Source: Cavia porcellus | Taxonomy: Eukaryota > Chordata > Mammalia > Rodentia > Caviidae | Direction: 5' to 3' | Assembly: GCF_034190915.1 (NCBI RefSeq) | Contig: NW_026947547.1 | Coordinates: forward strand, 531,001-595,000 | Length of the DNA: 64,000 nucleotides | Notes under the pieces: model-generated | Databases searched by the model: none | What the model saw: the letters and a program-made list of their open reading frames with translations, nothing else | What the model was told of the DNA's origin: nothing | Shown here: piece by piece, positions 11,372 to 22,829 of the stretch | Position numbering within the stretch: the stretch's first letter is position 1 | Layout of the letters: each line of letters opens with the position of its first letter | Position numbers and translations under genes: made by a program

Positions 11372-12230
11372 GGGTTAAGGTTAGGGGTAGGGTTAGAGTT
11401 AGTGTTAGGGTTAGGGTTTCATTAGTGTTAGTGTTATGGTTCGGGTTATGGTTAGGGTTGGGTTTGGGTTAGGATTGTGGTTGTGGTTGGTGATAGGTTT
11501 AGGGCAAGGTTTAGGGATAGGGTTAGGGTTATGGTATGGTTTAGATTTGGTAAGGGTTGGTTAGGGTAAGTGTTAGTCTTAGGTTTATGGGTAGGGTAGG
11601 GTTAGTGTTAGTGTTAGGGTTAGTGTTGGGTTAGGGTTAGTGTTAGGGTTACAGTTAGGGTTAGGGTTAGGGTTAGATTTACGTTTAGGGTTAGCGTTGG
11701 GTTTCAGGTTAGGGTTAGGTTTAGGCTTTTGGTTAGGTTTAAGTTTAGGGTTAATTTAGGGTTGGTTTCGGTTGGTTAGGGTTAGGTTTAGGCTTTGGCT
11801 TAGGCTTAGATTAAGGGTTAGGGTTAGATTTAGGGTTAGGTTCAGTGTCAGGGTCGTGTTACGGTTAGGGGTAGGGTTAGGGTTAGGTTTAGGCATATGG
11901 TAGGGTAAGGGTTGTGTTAGGGTTAGGCTACTCTTATCGTTAGGGTTATAGTTATGGTTACGGTTAGGGTTAGCATTAGGCTTAGGGTTAGGGTAAGGCT
12001 TAGGGTTAGGGTTACGATTTGGGTTAGTGTTATGGTTAGGGTTGGGTTAGGGTAAGTGTTAGGGTTAGGGTTAGGGTTCGAGTTAGGGTTACGATTAGGG
12101 GTTAGGGTTAGGGTAGGGGTTAGGGTTAGGGTTAGGGTTATGGTTGGGTTACGGTTAGGGTTAGGGTTAGGGTTAGGTTTAGGATTGGGTTAGGGTTAGG
12201 GTTAGGGTCAGGGTTAGCGTTAGACTTAGA
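11372..12230 (+). repeat. C mid-to-late fragment
   Basis: Begins as a third start of the 685-bp unit (TTTCATTAG at 11,417) but continues as ordinary C: GTGATAGGTTTAGGGCAAGG near 11,491, CTTTTGGTTAGG near 11,728, TACTCTTATCGTTAGG near 11,930, then GCATTAGGCTTAGG and TTACGATTAGG words. Confidence 0.65.
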
Positions 12231-12746
12231 GCTAGGCTTATGATTAGAGATAGGATTAGGTTTAGTGTTAGTGTTAGAGTTAGGGTTGGGTTAGGTTTTA
12301 TTGTTTGGTTTAGGGTTAGGGTTCGGCTTTGGATAAGGTTCCGGGTTAGGATTAGGGTTAGCGTTGGGTTAGGGTTAGGGTCAGGGTTAGGGTTAGTGTT
12401 AGGGTTAGGGTACTCTTATCATTAGGGTTATGGTTATGGTTATGGTTAGGGTTCTTGTTGGGTTAGGTTTAGGGTTAGGGTTAGGGTTGTGTTAGGTTTG
12501 CTGTTGGGGTTGTGGTTCAGGTTGGGGTTGGAGTTGGGGTTGGGTTTAAGGTTAGGGTTAGCTTTAGGGTTAGGGTTAGGGTTAGGGTGTGGTTTGGTTA
12601 GGGTTGGTTTGGCTTAGTGTTAGGGTTAGGGTTAGCATTAGGCTTAGGGTTAGGTTAAGGCTTAGGTTAGGGTTACGGTTTGGGTTAGTGTTAGGGTTAG
12701 GGTTGGGTTAGGGTAAGTGTTAGGGTTAGGGTTAGGGTTCGGGTTC

Positions 12747-12787
<41 letters not shown>

Positions 12788-13020
12788 TAGGGTTGGGTTA
12801 GGGTTAGGGTTTGGGTCAGGGTTAGCGTTAGGCTTAGAGCTAGGGTTAGGATTAGAGATTGGATTAGGTTTAGTGTTAGTGTTAGGGTTATGGTGGGTTT
12901 ACTTTTTATTGTTTGGGTTAGGGTTAGGGTTAGGCTTTGGATTAGGGTCAGGGTTAGGGTTTTGGTTAGCGTTGGGTTTGGGTTAGGGTCAGGTTTAGGG
13001 TTAGTGTTAGGGTTAGGGTT
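12231..13020 (+). repeat. Two B2-type cores, old copies
   Basis: GATTAGAGATAGGATTAGG at about 12,242 is followed by TACTCTTATCATTAGG near 12,410 and TTGCTGTTGGGGTTGTGG near 12,488. A second core (GATTAGAGATTGGATTAGG) lies near 12,852, with an expanded TTTACTTTTTATTG word in place of TTTTATTG. Confidence 0.6.
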
Positions 13021-14087
13021 ATGGTTAGGGTTGGGTTATGGTTAGTCTTAGGGTTAAGGTTAGGTTTAATGATGGTTAGGGTTGGTTAGGGGTAGGCTTA
13101 AAGTTAGGGTTACGGTTACATTTAGGTTTAATGTTAGGGTTAGGTTTAGGGTTAGGGTTAGGGTTAGGGGTTAGGGTTAGGTTTAGGGTTAGGGTTAGGG
13201 TTGGGGTAGGGTTAGCCTTAGGGTTAGGGTTAGGTTCAGTGATGGTTAGGGTTGGTTAGGCGTAGGCTTAAGGTTAGTGTTACGGTTACATATAGGTTTA
13301 GGTTAGGGTTAGGGTTAGGTTGAGGTTTAGGTTTTGGTTTATGTTTAGTGTTAGAGTTGGGTTAGTGCAGGAATAGAGTTAAGGTTGGGTTGGGTTAGGT
13401 ATAGGGTTAAGTTTATGGTTAGCATTTGGTTTAGCTGTTATGGTTAGTGTTAGGGTTTGGGTTAGGGTTAGGTATAGGGTTGGGTTAGGTTTAGGGTTAG
13501 GGTTAGGCTTAGCATAAGGGTTAGGTGTAGGTTTAGGGTTAGAGTTAGTTTGAGGGTTTAGGGTTCAGGTTAGGGTTAGGGTTAGTGTTAGGGTTAGGGT
13601 TAGGTGTTAGTTTTAGAGTTAGGGTTAGTGTTATGTTAGGTTTAGGCTTAGGGTTAGGATTAGGGTTAGTGTTGGTTAGGGTTCGTTAGGGATATGGTTA
13701 TGGTTAGGCTTACAGTTAGGTTTAGATTAGGGTTCAGGTTAGGCTTAGGGTTAGGTTTATGGTTGGGATTAGAGTTAAGATTGGTTTGGGTTAGGGTTAG
13801 GGTTAGGTTTATTGTCATCATTAGGTTTAGGTGTTAGAGTTAGGGTTAGTGTTTGGATTAGGGTTAGGTATAGGGTTGGGTTCGGTTTCGGGTTAGGGTT
13901 AGGTTTAGGGTTGGTTTAGGTTTTGAATTAAGGTTGGGTTAGGGTTAGGGTTACGGTTAGCGTTAAGGTTTGGGTTAACGTTTGGGTTAAGGTTTGATTA
14001 GGGTTTGGGTTAGAGTTAGGGTTAGGGTTACGTTTAGTGTTGGATTAGGTGTAAGTTTAGAGTTATTGTTACTTTTATGGTTAGGGT
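13021..14087 (+). repeat. A-type block with internal 170-bp duplication
   Basis: GATGGTTAGGGTTGG occurs at 13,071 and 13,241, each followed by GGCTTAA and GGTTACGGTTACAT words. The A tail then runs in order: AGGAATAGAGTTAAGG near 13,369, TTAGCATAAGGG near 13,509, TTCGTTAGGGATATGG near 13,683, CATCATTAGG near 13,815, GTTGGATTAGGTGTAAG near 14,039. Confidence 0.7.
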
Positions 14088-14570
14088 TAGTTTAAGGTTA
14101 GGGTTAGAGTTGTGGTTAGGCTTTGGGTGGGGGTAAGGGTTAGGGTTAGGGTTAGGGCTAGGGTTAGTTTTAGGCTTAGGGTTTGCTGGTTAGTGTTAGT
14201 ATTGGAGGTTTAGGGTAAAATTTAGGGTTAGGGCTCAGGTTAGTTGTAGCGTTCGGTTTAGGGTTAGGGTTAGGTTAGTTTTAGGTTTAGGGTTAGGGCT
14301 AGGATTAGGATTAGTGTTGGGTTAGAGTTAGGGTAAGGGTTAGCCTTGGGGTTTGTGTTAGTGTGAGGGTGAGGGTTAGGTTAGAGTTAGGATTGGGTTA
14401 GAGTTAGGGTGAGAATTAGGTTTAGGGTTAGGGTGAGAATCAGGGTCAGGTTCAGGGTTAGGGCTAGCGTTAGAGTTAGGGTTAGGGTTAGCTTTAGGGT
14501 TAGGGTTGTGTTAGGGTTAGGTTTAGAATTAGGGTTAGGTTTCGGGCTAGGATTAATATTACTGAGTTAT
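14088..14570 (+). repeat. D block, copy 4, the last one
   Basis: TTTAAGG, GGCTTTGGGTGGGGG, GGTAAAATTTAGGG at 14,214, TCAGGG cluster at about 14,439-14,457, GATTAATATTACTGAG near 14,553. It is closest in wording to copy 1 at 2,224. Confidence 0.7.
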
Positions 14571-15400
14571 GGTTATGGTTAGGTTTAGGGTTACGTTTGG
14601 CTTAGGGTTTGGTTCAGGGTTATGGTTGTGTTAGTATTAGGGATAGGGTTAGTGTTAGGGTTTGTTTAGGGTTAGGGTTATTATTAGGCTTAGCGTAAGG
14701 GTTTGGGGGAGGGTAAGTGTGAAGTTTTATGGTTGGGTTTGGGTTAGGGTTAGGGTTAGGTTTAGGGTTATGTTTTGGGTTAGGGTTGGGTTAGGGTTAG
14801 TATTAGGGTTCGGGTTGGGTTAGTGTTAGGGTTACGGCTAGGGTTAGGGCTATGTTTTGGTTAGGTTTTTGGTTAGGTTAGGGTTAGAGTTAGGGTTAAG
14901 GTTAGGGGTAGGTTTAGAGTTAGTGTTAGGGTTAGGGTTTCATTAGTGTTAGTGTTATGGTTCGGGTTATGGTTAGGGTTGGGGTTGGGGTTAGGGTTGT
15001 GGTTGTGGTTGGCGATAGGTTTACGGCAAGGTTTAGGGTTAGGGTTAGGGTTAGGGTTTAGTTTAGATTTGGTTAGGGTTGGTTAGGGAAAGTGTGAGGC
15101 TTACGTTTATGGGTAGGGTAGGGTTAGTATTACGGTTAGGTTTAGGGATGGGTTAGGGTTAGTGTTAGGGTTACAGTTACGGTTAGGGTTAGTGTTAGAT
15201 TTACGTTTAGGGTTAGGGTTGGGTTTCAGGTTAGGGTTAGGTTTAGGCTTAGGCTTAGGCTTAGGTTTAGGTTTAGGGTTAGATTTAGGGTTAGGTTTAA
15301 TGCCAGGGTTGTGTTACGGTTAGGGACAGGGTTAGGGTTAGGTTTAGGCCTATGGTAGGGTAAGGGTAACGTTAGGGTTAGGGTACTCTTATCTTTAGGG
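14571..15400 (+). repeat. C-type block, old copy
   Basis: CTTAGCGTAAGGG near 14,691, TTTCATTAG at about 14,938, GCGATAGGTTTACGGCAAGG near 15,011, GGCCTATGG near 15,348 and TACTCTTATC near 15,384. The CTTTTGGTTAGC word is lost by a jump from GGTTTCAGG to GGCTTAGG near 15,225-15,250. Confidence 0.6.
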
Positions 15401-15736
15401 TTATGGTTATGGTTAGGGTTAGGGTTAGGGTTAGGGTTAGGGTTAGGGTAGGGTTAGGGTTAGGGCTAGGGTTAGGGTTATGGTTAGGGTTAGGGTTGGT
15501 TAGGCTTAGTGTTAGGGTTAGGGTTAGCATTAGGCTTAGGGTTAGGGTAAGGCTAAGGGTTAGGGTTAGGGTTAGGGTTAGGCTTAGGATTGGGTTAGGG
15601 TAAGTGTTAAGGTTATGTTTAGGGTTCGAGTTAGGGTTAGGATTAGGGGTTAGGGTTAGGGTTAGGTTTAGGGTTAGGGTTGGGTTAGGGTTAGGGTTAG
15701 GGTCAGGGTAAGCGTTAGGCTTAGAGCTAGGGTTCG
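15401..15736 (+). repeat. Late-type fragment with perfect TTAGGG run
   Basis: Six uninterrupted TTAGGG units at 15,413-15,448 sit at the join between the C block to the left and a GCATTAGGCTTAGG stretch at about 15,526. The run replaces about 0.1 kb or more of normal late-C words, as expected for a recombination or slippage site. Confidence 0.6.
15413..15448 (+). repeat. Perfect TTAGGG x6
   Basis: One of four six-unit perfect runs I located, the longest seen. It lies at a block join. Confidence 0.85.
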
Positions 15737-16924
15737 GATGAGAGATAGGATTAGGTTTAGTGTTATTGTTAGGTTTAGGGTTGCGTTAGGTTTTATTGTT
15801 TAGGTTAGGGTTAGGATTAGGCTTTGGGTTAGGGTCAGGGTTAGGGTTAGGTTTAGCATTGGGTTAAGGTTAGGGTCAGGTTTAGGGTTACTGTTAGGGT
15901 TAGGGTTAGGGGTTAGGGTTAGTGTTAGTGTTAGGGCTAGGGTTGAGTTAGGGTTAACCTTAGGGTTAGGGTTAGGTTTAGTGATGGTTAGGGTTGGTTA
16001 GGGTTAGGGTTAGCATTAGGCTTAGGGTTAGGGTAAGGCTTAGGATTAGGGTTACTGTTTGGGTTAGTGTTAGGGTTAGGGTTGGTTTAGGGTAAGTGTT
16101 AGGGTTAGGTTTAAGGTTCGAGTTAGTGTTACGATTAGGGGTTAGGGTTAGGGTTAGGGTTAGGGTTGGGTTAGGGTTAGGGTCAGGGTTAGCGTTAGGC
16201 TTAGAGCTAGGGTTAGGATTAGAGATAGGATTAGCATTAGTGTTAGTTTTAGGGTTAGGGTTGGGTTAGGTTTTATTATTTGGGTTAGGGTTAGGGTTAG
16301 GCTTTGGGATAGGTTCAGGGTTAGGATTAGGGTTAGTGTTGGGTTACGTTTAGGGTCAGGGTTAGGGTTAGTGTTAGGGTTAGGGTACTCTTATCATTAG
16401 GGTTATGGTTATGGTTAGGGTTAGGGTTCGTGTTGGGTTAGGTTTAGGGTTAGGTTTAGGATTGGGTTAGGGTTGCTGTTGGGGTTGTGTTTCCGGTTGG
16501 GGTTTGGGATTGGGTTTGGCTTTAAGGTTAGGGTTAGGTTTAGGGTTAGGTTTAGGGTAGGGTTAGGGTTAGGGATAGGGTTAGGGTTGCGTTAGTGTTA
16601 GGGTTAGGGATAGGTTTAGGTTTGGGTTAGTGTAGGGTTTGCGGTTGTGTTTGGTTTGGGGTTGGCGCTGGGGTTTTGGTTAGGATAAGTGCTAGGGTTA
16701 GGGTTAGGGTTAGGTTTGGTTAGGGTTGGTTAGGCTTAGTCCTAGGGTAGGATTAGCGTTAGGCTTAGGGTTAGTGTAAGGCTTAGGGTTAGGGTTACGG
16801 TTTGGGTTAGTGTTAGTGTTAGGGTTGTGTTAGGGTAAGTGTTAGGGTGAGGGTTAGGGTTCGGGATAGGGTTAGGTTTAGGGGTCAGGGTTAGGGTTAG
16901 CGTTAGGCTTAGAGCTAGGGTTAG
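15737..16924 (+). repeat. B+B2 unit
   Basis: GATGAGAGATAGG at 15,737 to the next one at 16,925, 1,188 bases. Contains TTAACCTTAGGG, TTAGTGATGG, TTACGATTAGG, a B2 core near 16,217, TACTCTTATCATTAGG near 16,385, GTTTCCGGTTGG and GGCGCTGGGGTTTTGG near 16,660. Confidence 0.75.
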
Positions 16925-17387
16925 GATGAGAGATAGGATTAGGTTTAGTGTTATTGTTAGGTTTAGGGTTGGGTTAGGTTTTATTGTTTAGGTTAGGGTT
17001 AGGGTTAGGCTTTGGTTTAGGGTCAGGGATAGGGTTAGGTTTAGCGTTGGGTTAGGGTTAGGGTCAGGGTTAGGGTTAGTGTTAGGGTTATGGTTAGGGG
17101 TTAGGGTTAGCTTTAGGGTTAGGGTTGAGTTAGTGTTAACCTTAGGGTTAGGGTTAGGTTTAGTGATGGTTAGGGTTGGTTAGGGTTAGGGTTAACATTA
17201 GGCTTAGGGTTAGGGTAAGGCTTAGGATTAGGGTTACTGTTTGGGTTAGTGTTAGGGTTAGGGTTGGTTTAGGGTAAGTGTTAGGGTTAGGTTTAAGGTT
17301 CGAGTTAGGGTTACGATTAGGGGTTAGGGTTAGGGTTAGGGTTAGGGTTGGGTTAGGGTTAGGTTTAGGGTTAGGGTTAGGGTTAGG
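16925..17387 (+). repeat. B block, short form
   Basis: B core, TTAACCTTAGGG, TTAGTGATGG, TTCGAGTTAG and TTACGATTAGG, then directly the C start. It lacks the second core (B3) seen in the long form. Confidence 0.75.
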
Positions 17388-18107
17388 GCTACTATTAGGG
17401 GTAGGTTTTGGTTAAATTTTAGAGGTACTTTTAGGGTTGGGTTTGGGTTATGGTTATGGTTATGGTTAGGGTTAGGGTTAGGCTTTGGCTTAGGGTATGG
17501 CTCAGTGTTAGGGTTAGGGTTAGGGTTAGTGTTGGGTTATGGTTACAGTTTAGGTTTAGGGTTAGGGTTTAGGGTTGGGATAGGGTTGCTGTTTGGGTTG
17601 TGGTTCAGGTTGGGGTTGGGGTTGGGTTTGGGTTTAAGGTTAGGGTTAAGTTTAGGGTTAGGTTTAGTGTAGGGTTAAGGTTAGGGATAGGGTTAGGGTT
17701 GGGTTAGTGTTAGGGTTAGGGATAGGTTTTGGGTTGGGTTAGGTTAGGGTTTGCGGTTGTGTTTCGGTTTGGGGTTGGCGTTGGGATTTGGGTTAGGGTA
17801 AGTGCTAGGGTTAGGGCTAGGGTTAGGGTTAGGTTTGGTTAGGGTTGGTTAGGCTTAGTGTTAGGGTTAGGGTTAGCATTAGGCTTAGGGTTAGGGTAAG
17901 GCTTAGGGTTAGAGTTACGGTTTGGGTTAGTGTTAGGGTTAGGGTTGAGTTAGGGTAAGTGTTAGGGTTAGGGTTAGGTTTCGAGTTAGCATTAGGATTA
18001 GGGATTACGGTTAGGGTTAGGGTTAGGGTTAGGGTTGGGTTAGGGTTAGGGTTAGGGTCAGGGTTAGCGTTAGTCTTAGAGCTAGGGTTAGGATTAGAGA
18101 TAGGATT
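17388..18107 (+). repeat. C block with internal deletion
   Basis: Only 720 bases instead of about 1,840. The early words run to about 17,575 and jump straight to TTGCTGTTTGGGTTGTGG near 17,586, so about 1.1 kb of mid-C (TTATGATCAGC to TACTCTTACCG) is missing. Confidence 0.8.
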
Positions 18108-19231
18108 ATGTTTAGTGATAGTGTTAGGGTTAGGATTGTGTTAGGTTTTATTGTTTGGCTTAGGGTTAGGGTTAGGCTTTTTGTTAGGGTCAGATTTCGG
18201 GTTAGGGTTAACGTTGGGGTAGGGTTAGGGTCAGGGTTAGGGTTAGTGTTAGGTTTAGGGTTAAGGTTTAGGGATAGGGTTAGGGTTAGGTTTGGGTTAG
18301 GGTTAGCCTTAGGGTTAGGGTTAGGTTTAGTGATGGTTAGGGTTGGTTAGGGGTAAGCTTAAGGTTAGGGTTACCGTTACATTTAGGTTTAGTTTAGGGT
18401 TAGGGTTAGGTTGAGGGTTAGGTTTAGGTTTAGGTTTAGGGTTAGAGTTTGGGTTAATGTAGGAATAGAATTAAGGTTGGGTTGGGTTAGTGATAGGGAT
18501 AATTTTATGGTTAGCATTAGGTTTAGGAGTTAGGGTTAGTTGTTAGGCTTTGTGTTAGGGTTAGGTATAGGGTTTGGTTAGGTTTAGGGTTAGGGTTAGG
18601 CTTAGCATAAGGGTTAGGTTTAGGTTTAGTGTTAGAGTTAGGGTGAGGGTTTAGGGTTGGGGTTAGGGTTAGGGTTAGTGTTAGGGTTAGGTTTAGGTGT
18701 TAGGTTTAGTGTTAGGTTTAGTGTTGGGTTAGGGTTAGGCTTAGGGTTAGGGTTAGGTTTAGTGTTGGTTAGGGTTCGTTAAGGATAGGGTTATGGTTAG
18801 GCTCACAGTTAGGTTTAGATTAGGGTTTAGGTTAGGCTTAGGGTTAGGTTTACGGTAGGGATTAGAGTTAATGTTGGTTCGGGTTATGGTTAGCTTTAGG
18901 TTTATGATCATCATTATGTTTAGGTGTTAGGGTTAGGGTTAGTGTTTGGGTTAGGGTTAGGGTTAGGGTTGGGTTCGGTTTCGGGTTACGGTTCGGTTTA
19001 GGGTTGGGTTAGGTTTAGAATTAAGGTTGGGTTAGGGTTAGGGTTAGGGTTAGCGTTAAGGGTAGGGTTAACTTTTGGGTTAGGGTTAGATTAGTGTTAG
19101 GCTTAGAGTTAGGGTTAGGGTTACGTTTAGTGTTGGATTAGGTGTAAGTTTAGAGTTAGGGTTAGGGTTAGGGTTAGAGTTAGGTTTAGGGTTAGGGTCA
19201 GGGTTAGCGTTAGGCTTAGAGCTAGGGTTAG
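18108..19231 (+). repeat. A block
   Basis: ATGTTTAGTGATAG at 18,108, AAGCTT at 18,355-18,360, ATGTAGGAATAGAATTAAGG near 18,458, TTAGCATAAGGG near 18,602, CATCATTATG near 18,908, TTAACTTTTGGG near 19,068 and GTTGGATTAGGTGTAAG near 19,132. Confidence 0.85.
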
Positions 19232-20492
19232 GATGAGAGATAGGATTAGGTTTAGTGTTACTGTTAGGTTTAGGGTTTTGTTAGGTTTTATTGTTTAGGT
19301 TAGGGTTAGGGTTAGGCTTTGGGTTAGGGTCAGGGTTAGGGTTAGGTTTAGCGTTGGGTTAGGGTTAGGGACAGGGTTAGGGTTAGTGTTAGGGTTAGGG
19401 TTAGGGGTTAGGGTTAGGGTTAGGGTTAGGGTTAGGTTTGAGTTAGGGTTAACCTTAGGGTTAGGGTTAGGTTTAGTGATGGTTAGGGTTGGTTAGGGTT
19501 AGGGCTAGCATTAGGCTTAGGGTTAGGGTAAGGCTTAGGATTAGGTTTACTGTTTGGGTTAGTGTTAGGGTTAGGGTTGGTTTAGGGTAAGTGTTAGGGT
19601 TAGGTTTAAGGTTCGAGTTAGTGTTACGATTAGGGGTTAGGGTTAGGTTTAGGGTTAGGGTTGGGTTAGGGTTAGGGTCAGGGTTAGCGTGAGGCTTAGA
19701 GCTAGGGTTAGGATTAGAGATAGGATTAGGTTTAGTGTTAGTGTTAGGGTTAGGGTTGGGTTAGGTTTTATTGTTTGGGTTAGGGTTAGGGTTAGGCTTT
19801 GGGTTAGGTTCAGGGTTAGGATTAGGGTTAGCGTTGGGTTAGGGTTAGGGTCAGGTTTAGGGTTAGTGTTAGGGTTAGGGTACTCTTATTATTAGGGTTA
19901 TGGTTATGGTTAGGGTTAGGGTTCGTGTTGGGTTAGGTTTAGGGTTAGGTTTAGGGTAGGGTTAGGGTTGCTGTTGGGGTTGTGGTTCCGGTTGGAGTTT
20001 GGGATTGGGTTTGGCTTTAAGGTTAGGGTTAGGTTTAGGGCTAGGTTTAGGGTAGGGTTAGGGTTAGGGATAGGGTTAGGGTTGCGTTAGTGTTATGGTT
20101 AGGGATAGGTTTAGGGTTGGGTTAGTGTAGGGTTTGCGGATGAGTTTTGGTTTGGGGTTGGCGCTGGGGTTTTGGTTAGGATAAGTTCTAGGCTTAGGGT
20201 TAGGGTTAGGTTTGGTTAGGGTTGGTTAGGCTTAGTGCTAGGGTAGGGTTAGCGTTAGGCTTAGGGTTAGGGTAAGGCTTAGGGTTAGGGTTACGGTTTG
20301 GGTTAGTGTTAGTGTTAGGGTAGTGTTAGGGTAAGTGTTAGGGTTAGTTTTAGCGTTCGGGTTAGGGTTAGGATTAGGGGTTAGGGTTAGGGTTGGGTTA
20401 GGGTAAGTTTTAGGGTGAGGGTTAGGGTTCGGGTTAGGATTAGGTTTAGGGTTCAGGTTTAGGGTTAGCGTTAGGCTTAGAGCTAGGGTTAG
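19232..20492 (+). repeat. B+B2 unit
   Basis: 1,261 bases from one GATGAGAGATAGG to the next. B2 core near 19,710, TACTCTTATTATTAGG near 19,881, GTTCCGGTTGGAG near 19,985, GGCGCTGGGGTTTTGG near 20,160. Confidence 0.85.
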
Positions 20493-21140
20493 GATGAGAG
20501 ATAGGATTAGGTTTAGTGTTATTGTTAGGTTTAGGGTTGGGTTAGGTTTTATTGTTTAGGTTAGGGTTAGGTTTAGGCTTTGGGTTAGGGTCAGGGTTAG
20601 GTTTAGGTTTAGCGTTGGGTTAGGGTTAGGGTCAGTGTTAGGGTTAGTGTTAGGGTTAGTGTTAGGGTTTAGGGTTAGGGTTAGGGTTAGGGTTAGGGTT
20701 AGGGTTGAGTTATGGTTAACCTTAGAGTTAGGGTTAGGTTTAGTGATGGTTAGGGTTGGTTAGGGTTAGGGTTAGCATTAGGCTTAGGGTTAGGGTAAGG
20801 CTTAGGATTAGGGTTACTCTTTGGGTTAGTGTTAGGCTTAGGGTTGGTTTAGGGTAAGTGTTAGGGTTAGGTTTAAGGTTCGAGTTAGGGTTACGATTAG
20901 GGGTTAGGGTTAGGGTTAGGGTTAGGGTTGGGTTAGGGTTAGGGTCAGGGTTAGCGTTAGGCTTTGACCTAGGGTTAGCATTAGAGATAGGATTAGGTTT
21001 AGTGTTAATGTTAGGGTTAGGGTTGGGTTACGTTTTATTGTTTGGGTTAGGGATAGGGTTAAGCTTTGGGTTAGGGTCAGGGTTAGGGTTACGGTTAGCG
21101 TTGGGTTAGGGTTAGGTTTAGCGTTAGGGTTAGGGTTAGG
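20493..21140 (+). repeat. B block, long form with extra core B3
   Basis: After the B core and TTACGATTAGG comes a second core spelled GCATTAGAGATAGG near 20,968, with an AAGCTTTGGG word near 21,071. This extra core of about 0.17 kb distinguishes long B (about 0.64 kb) from short B (about 0.46 kb). Confidence 0.8.
20669..20704 (+). repeat. Perfect TTAGGG x6
   Basis: Lies inside a long B block just before TTGAGTTATGG. Equivalent runs in other B blocks have four to five units, so this position varies in length. Confidence 0.85.
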
Positions 21141-22829
21141 GCTACTATTAGGGGTAGGGTTAGGTTAAATGTTAGAGGTACTTTTAGGGTTGGGTTTGGG
21201 TTATGGTTATGGTTAGGGTTAGGGTTAGGCTTTGGCTTAGGGTATGGCTCAGGGTTAGGGTTAGGGTTAGGGTTAGTGTTGGGTTATGGTTAGAGTTTAG
21301 GTTTAGGGTTAGGGTTTAGGGTTGGGTTAGGGTTAGGCTTAGGGTTAGGGTTAGGTTTAGTATTGGTTAGGGTTCGTTAGGGATAGCGTTAGGGATAGGG
21401 TTATGGTTAGGTTTAGATTAGGGTTCGGGTTAGTCTTAGGGTTAGGGTTAGGTTTGGGATTAGAGTTAAGGTCAGTTTGGGTTAAGGTTAGGGTTAGGTT
21501 TATGATCAGCATTAGGTTTAGGTGTTATGGTTAGGGTTAGTGTTTGGGTTAGGGTTAGGTATAGGGTTGGGTTCGGTTTCGGGTTAGAGTTAGGTTTAGG
21601 GTGGGGTTAGGTTTAGAATTAGGGTTGGGTTAGGGTTAGGGTTAGTGTTATTGGGTTATGGTTAGGGTTATGGTTAGGTTTATGGTTGGGTTTGGGTCAG
21701 GGTTAGGGTTAGGGTTAGGGTTAGGGTTATATTTTGGGTTACAGTTGGGTTAATGTTAGTATTAGGGTTCGGTTTGGGTTAGTGTTAGGGTTACGGCTAG
21801 GGTTAGGGCTACGTTTGGGTTAGGTTTTGTGTTAGGTTAGGGTTAGGGTTAGGGTTAAGGTTAGGGTTATGGTTAGAGTTAGTGTTAGGGTTAGGGTTTC
21901 ATTAGTGTTAGTGTTATGGTTCGGGTTATGGTTAGGGTTGGGGTTGGGGTTAGGTTTGTGTTTGTGGTTGGCGATAGGTTTACGGCAAGGTTTAGGGATA
22001 GGGTTAGGGTTAGGGTACGGTTTAGATTTGGTTAGGGTTGGTTAGGGTAAGTGTTAGGCTTAGGTTTATGTGTAGGGTAGGGTTAGTGTTAGGGTTAGGT
22101 TTAGGGTTAGGGTTAGGGTTAGATTTACGTTTAGGGTTAGGGTTGGGTTTCAGGTTAGGGTTAGGGTTAGGCTTTTGGTTAGCTTTAAGTTTAGGGTTAA
22201 TTTAGGGTTGGTTCCGGGTGGTTAGGTTTAGGGATAGGCTTAGGCTTAGGCTTAGGTTTAGAGTTAGGGTTACATTTAGAGTTAGGTTTAGTGTCAGGGT
22301 TGTGTTACGGTTAGGGTTAGGGTTAGGGTTAGGTTTAGGCCTATGGTAGGGTAAGTGTAGCGTTAGGGTTAGGGTACTCTTACCGTTAGGGTTATGGTTA
22401 TGGTTAGGGTTAGAGTTCGTGTTGGGTTAAGTTTAGGGTTAGGGTTAGGGTTGGGTTAGGGTTGCTGTTTGGGTTGTGGTTCAGGTTGGGGTTGGGGTTG
22501 GGTTTGGGTTTAAGGTTAGGGTTAGGTTTAGGGTTAGGTTTAGTGTAGGGTTAGGGTTAGGGATAGGGTTAGGGTTGGGTTAGTGTTAGGGTTAGGGATA
22601 GGTTTTGGGTTGGGTTAGGTTAGGGTTTGCGGTTGTGTTTCGGTTTGGGGTTGGCGTTGGGATTTGGGTTAGGGTAAGTGCTAGGGTTAGGGCTAGGGTT
22701 AGGGTTAGGTTTGGTTAGGGTTGGTTAGGCTTAGTGTTAGGGTTAGGGTTAGCATTAGGCTTAGGGTTAGGGTAAGGCTTAGGGTTAGAGTTACGGTTTG
22801 GGTTAGTGTTAGGGTTAGGGTTAGTGTTG
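21141..22829 (+). repeat. C block, truncated at its end
   Basis: GCTACTATTAGGGG, GTTAGAGGTACTTTTAGGG, TTATGATCAGCATTAGG, TTTCATTAG near 21,898, GCGATAGGTTTACGGCAAGG near 21,971, TACTCTTACCGTTAGG near 22,376 and TTTGCGGTTGTGTTTCGG near 22,626. The final link to an A block is replaced by a jump back into early C. Confidence 0.8.

Larger units (their letters stand above)
1..15400 (+). repeat. Left domain: older, divergent higher-order repeats
   Basis: The same words found further right occur here in more diverged form and shuffled order. This domain alone contains D blocks (GGGTAAAATTTAGGG at about 2,341, 7,693, 9,379 and 14,214). C-like stretches carry older spellings, for example TTTATGGGTAGG where right-domain copies have TTTATGTGTAGG, and CGATAGGTTTAGGGC where most right copies have TTTACGGC. 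The boundary near 15.4 kb is set by the last D-associated C block and the first regular B units. Confidence 0.75.

Noticed and set aside
2684..14570. AT-rich word GATTAATATTATTGGG as a replication origin element
   Set aside because: Only a short AT-rich stretch within D and the 685-bp copies, with no associated origin features.
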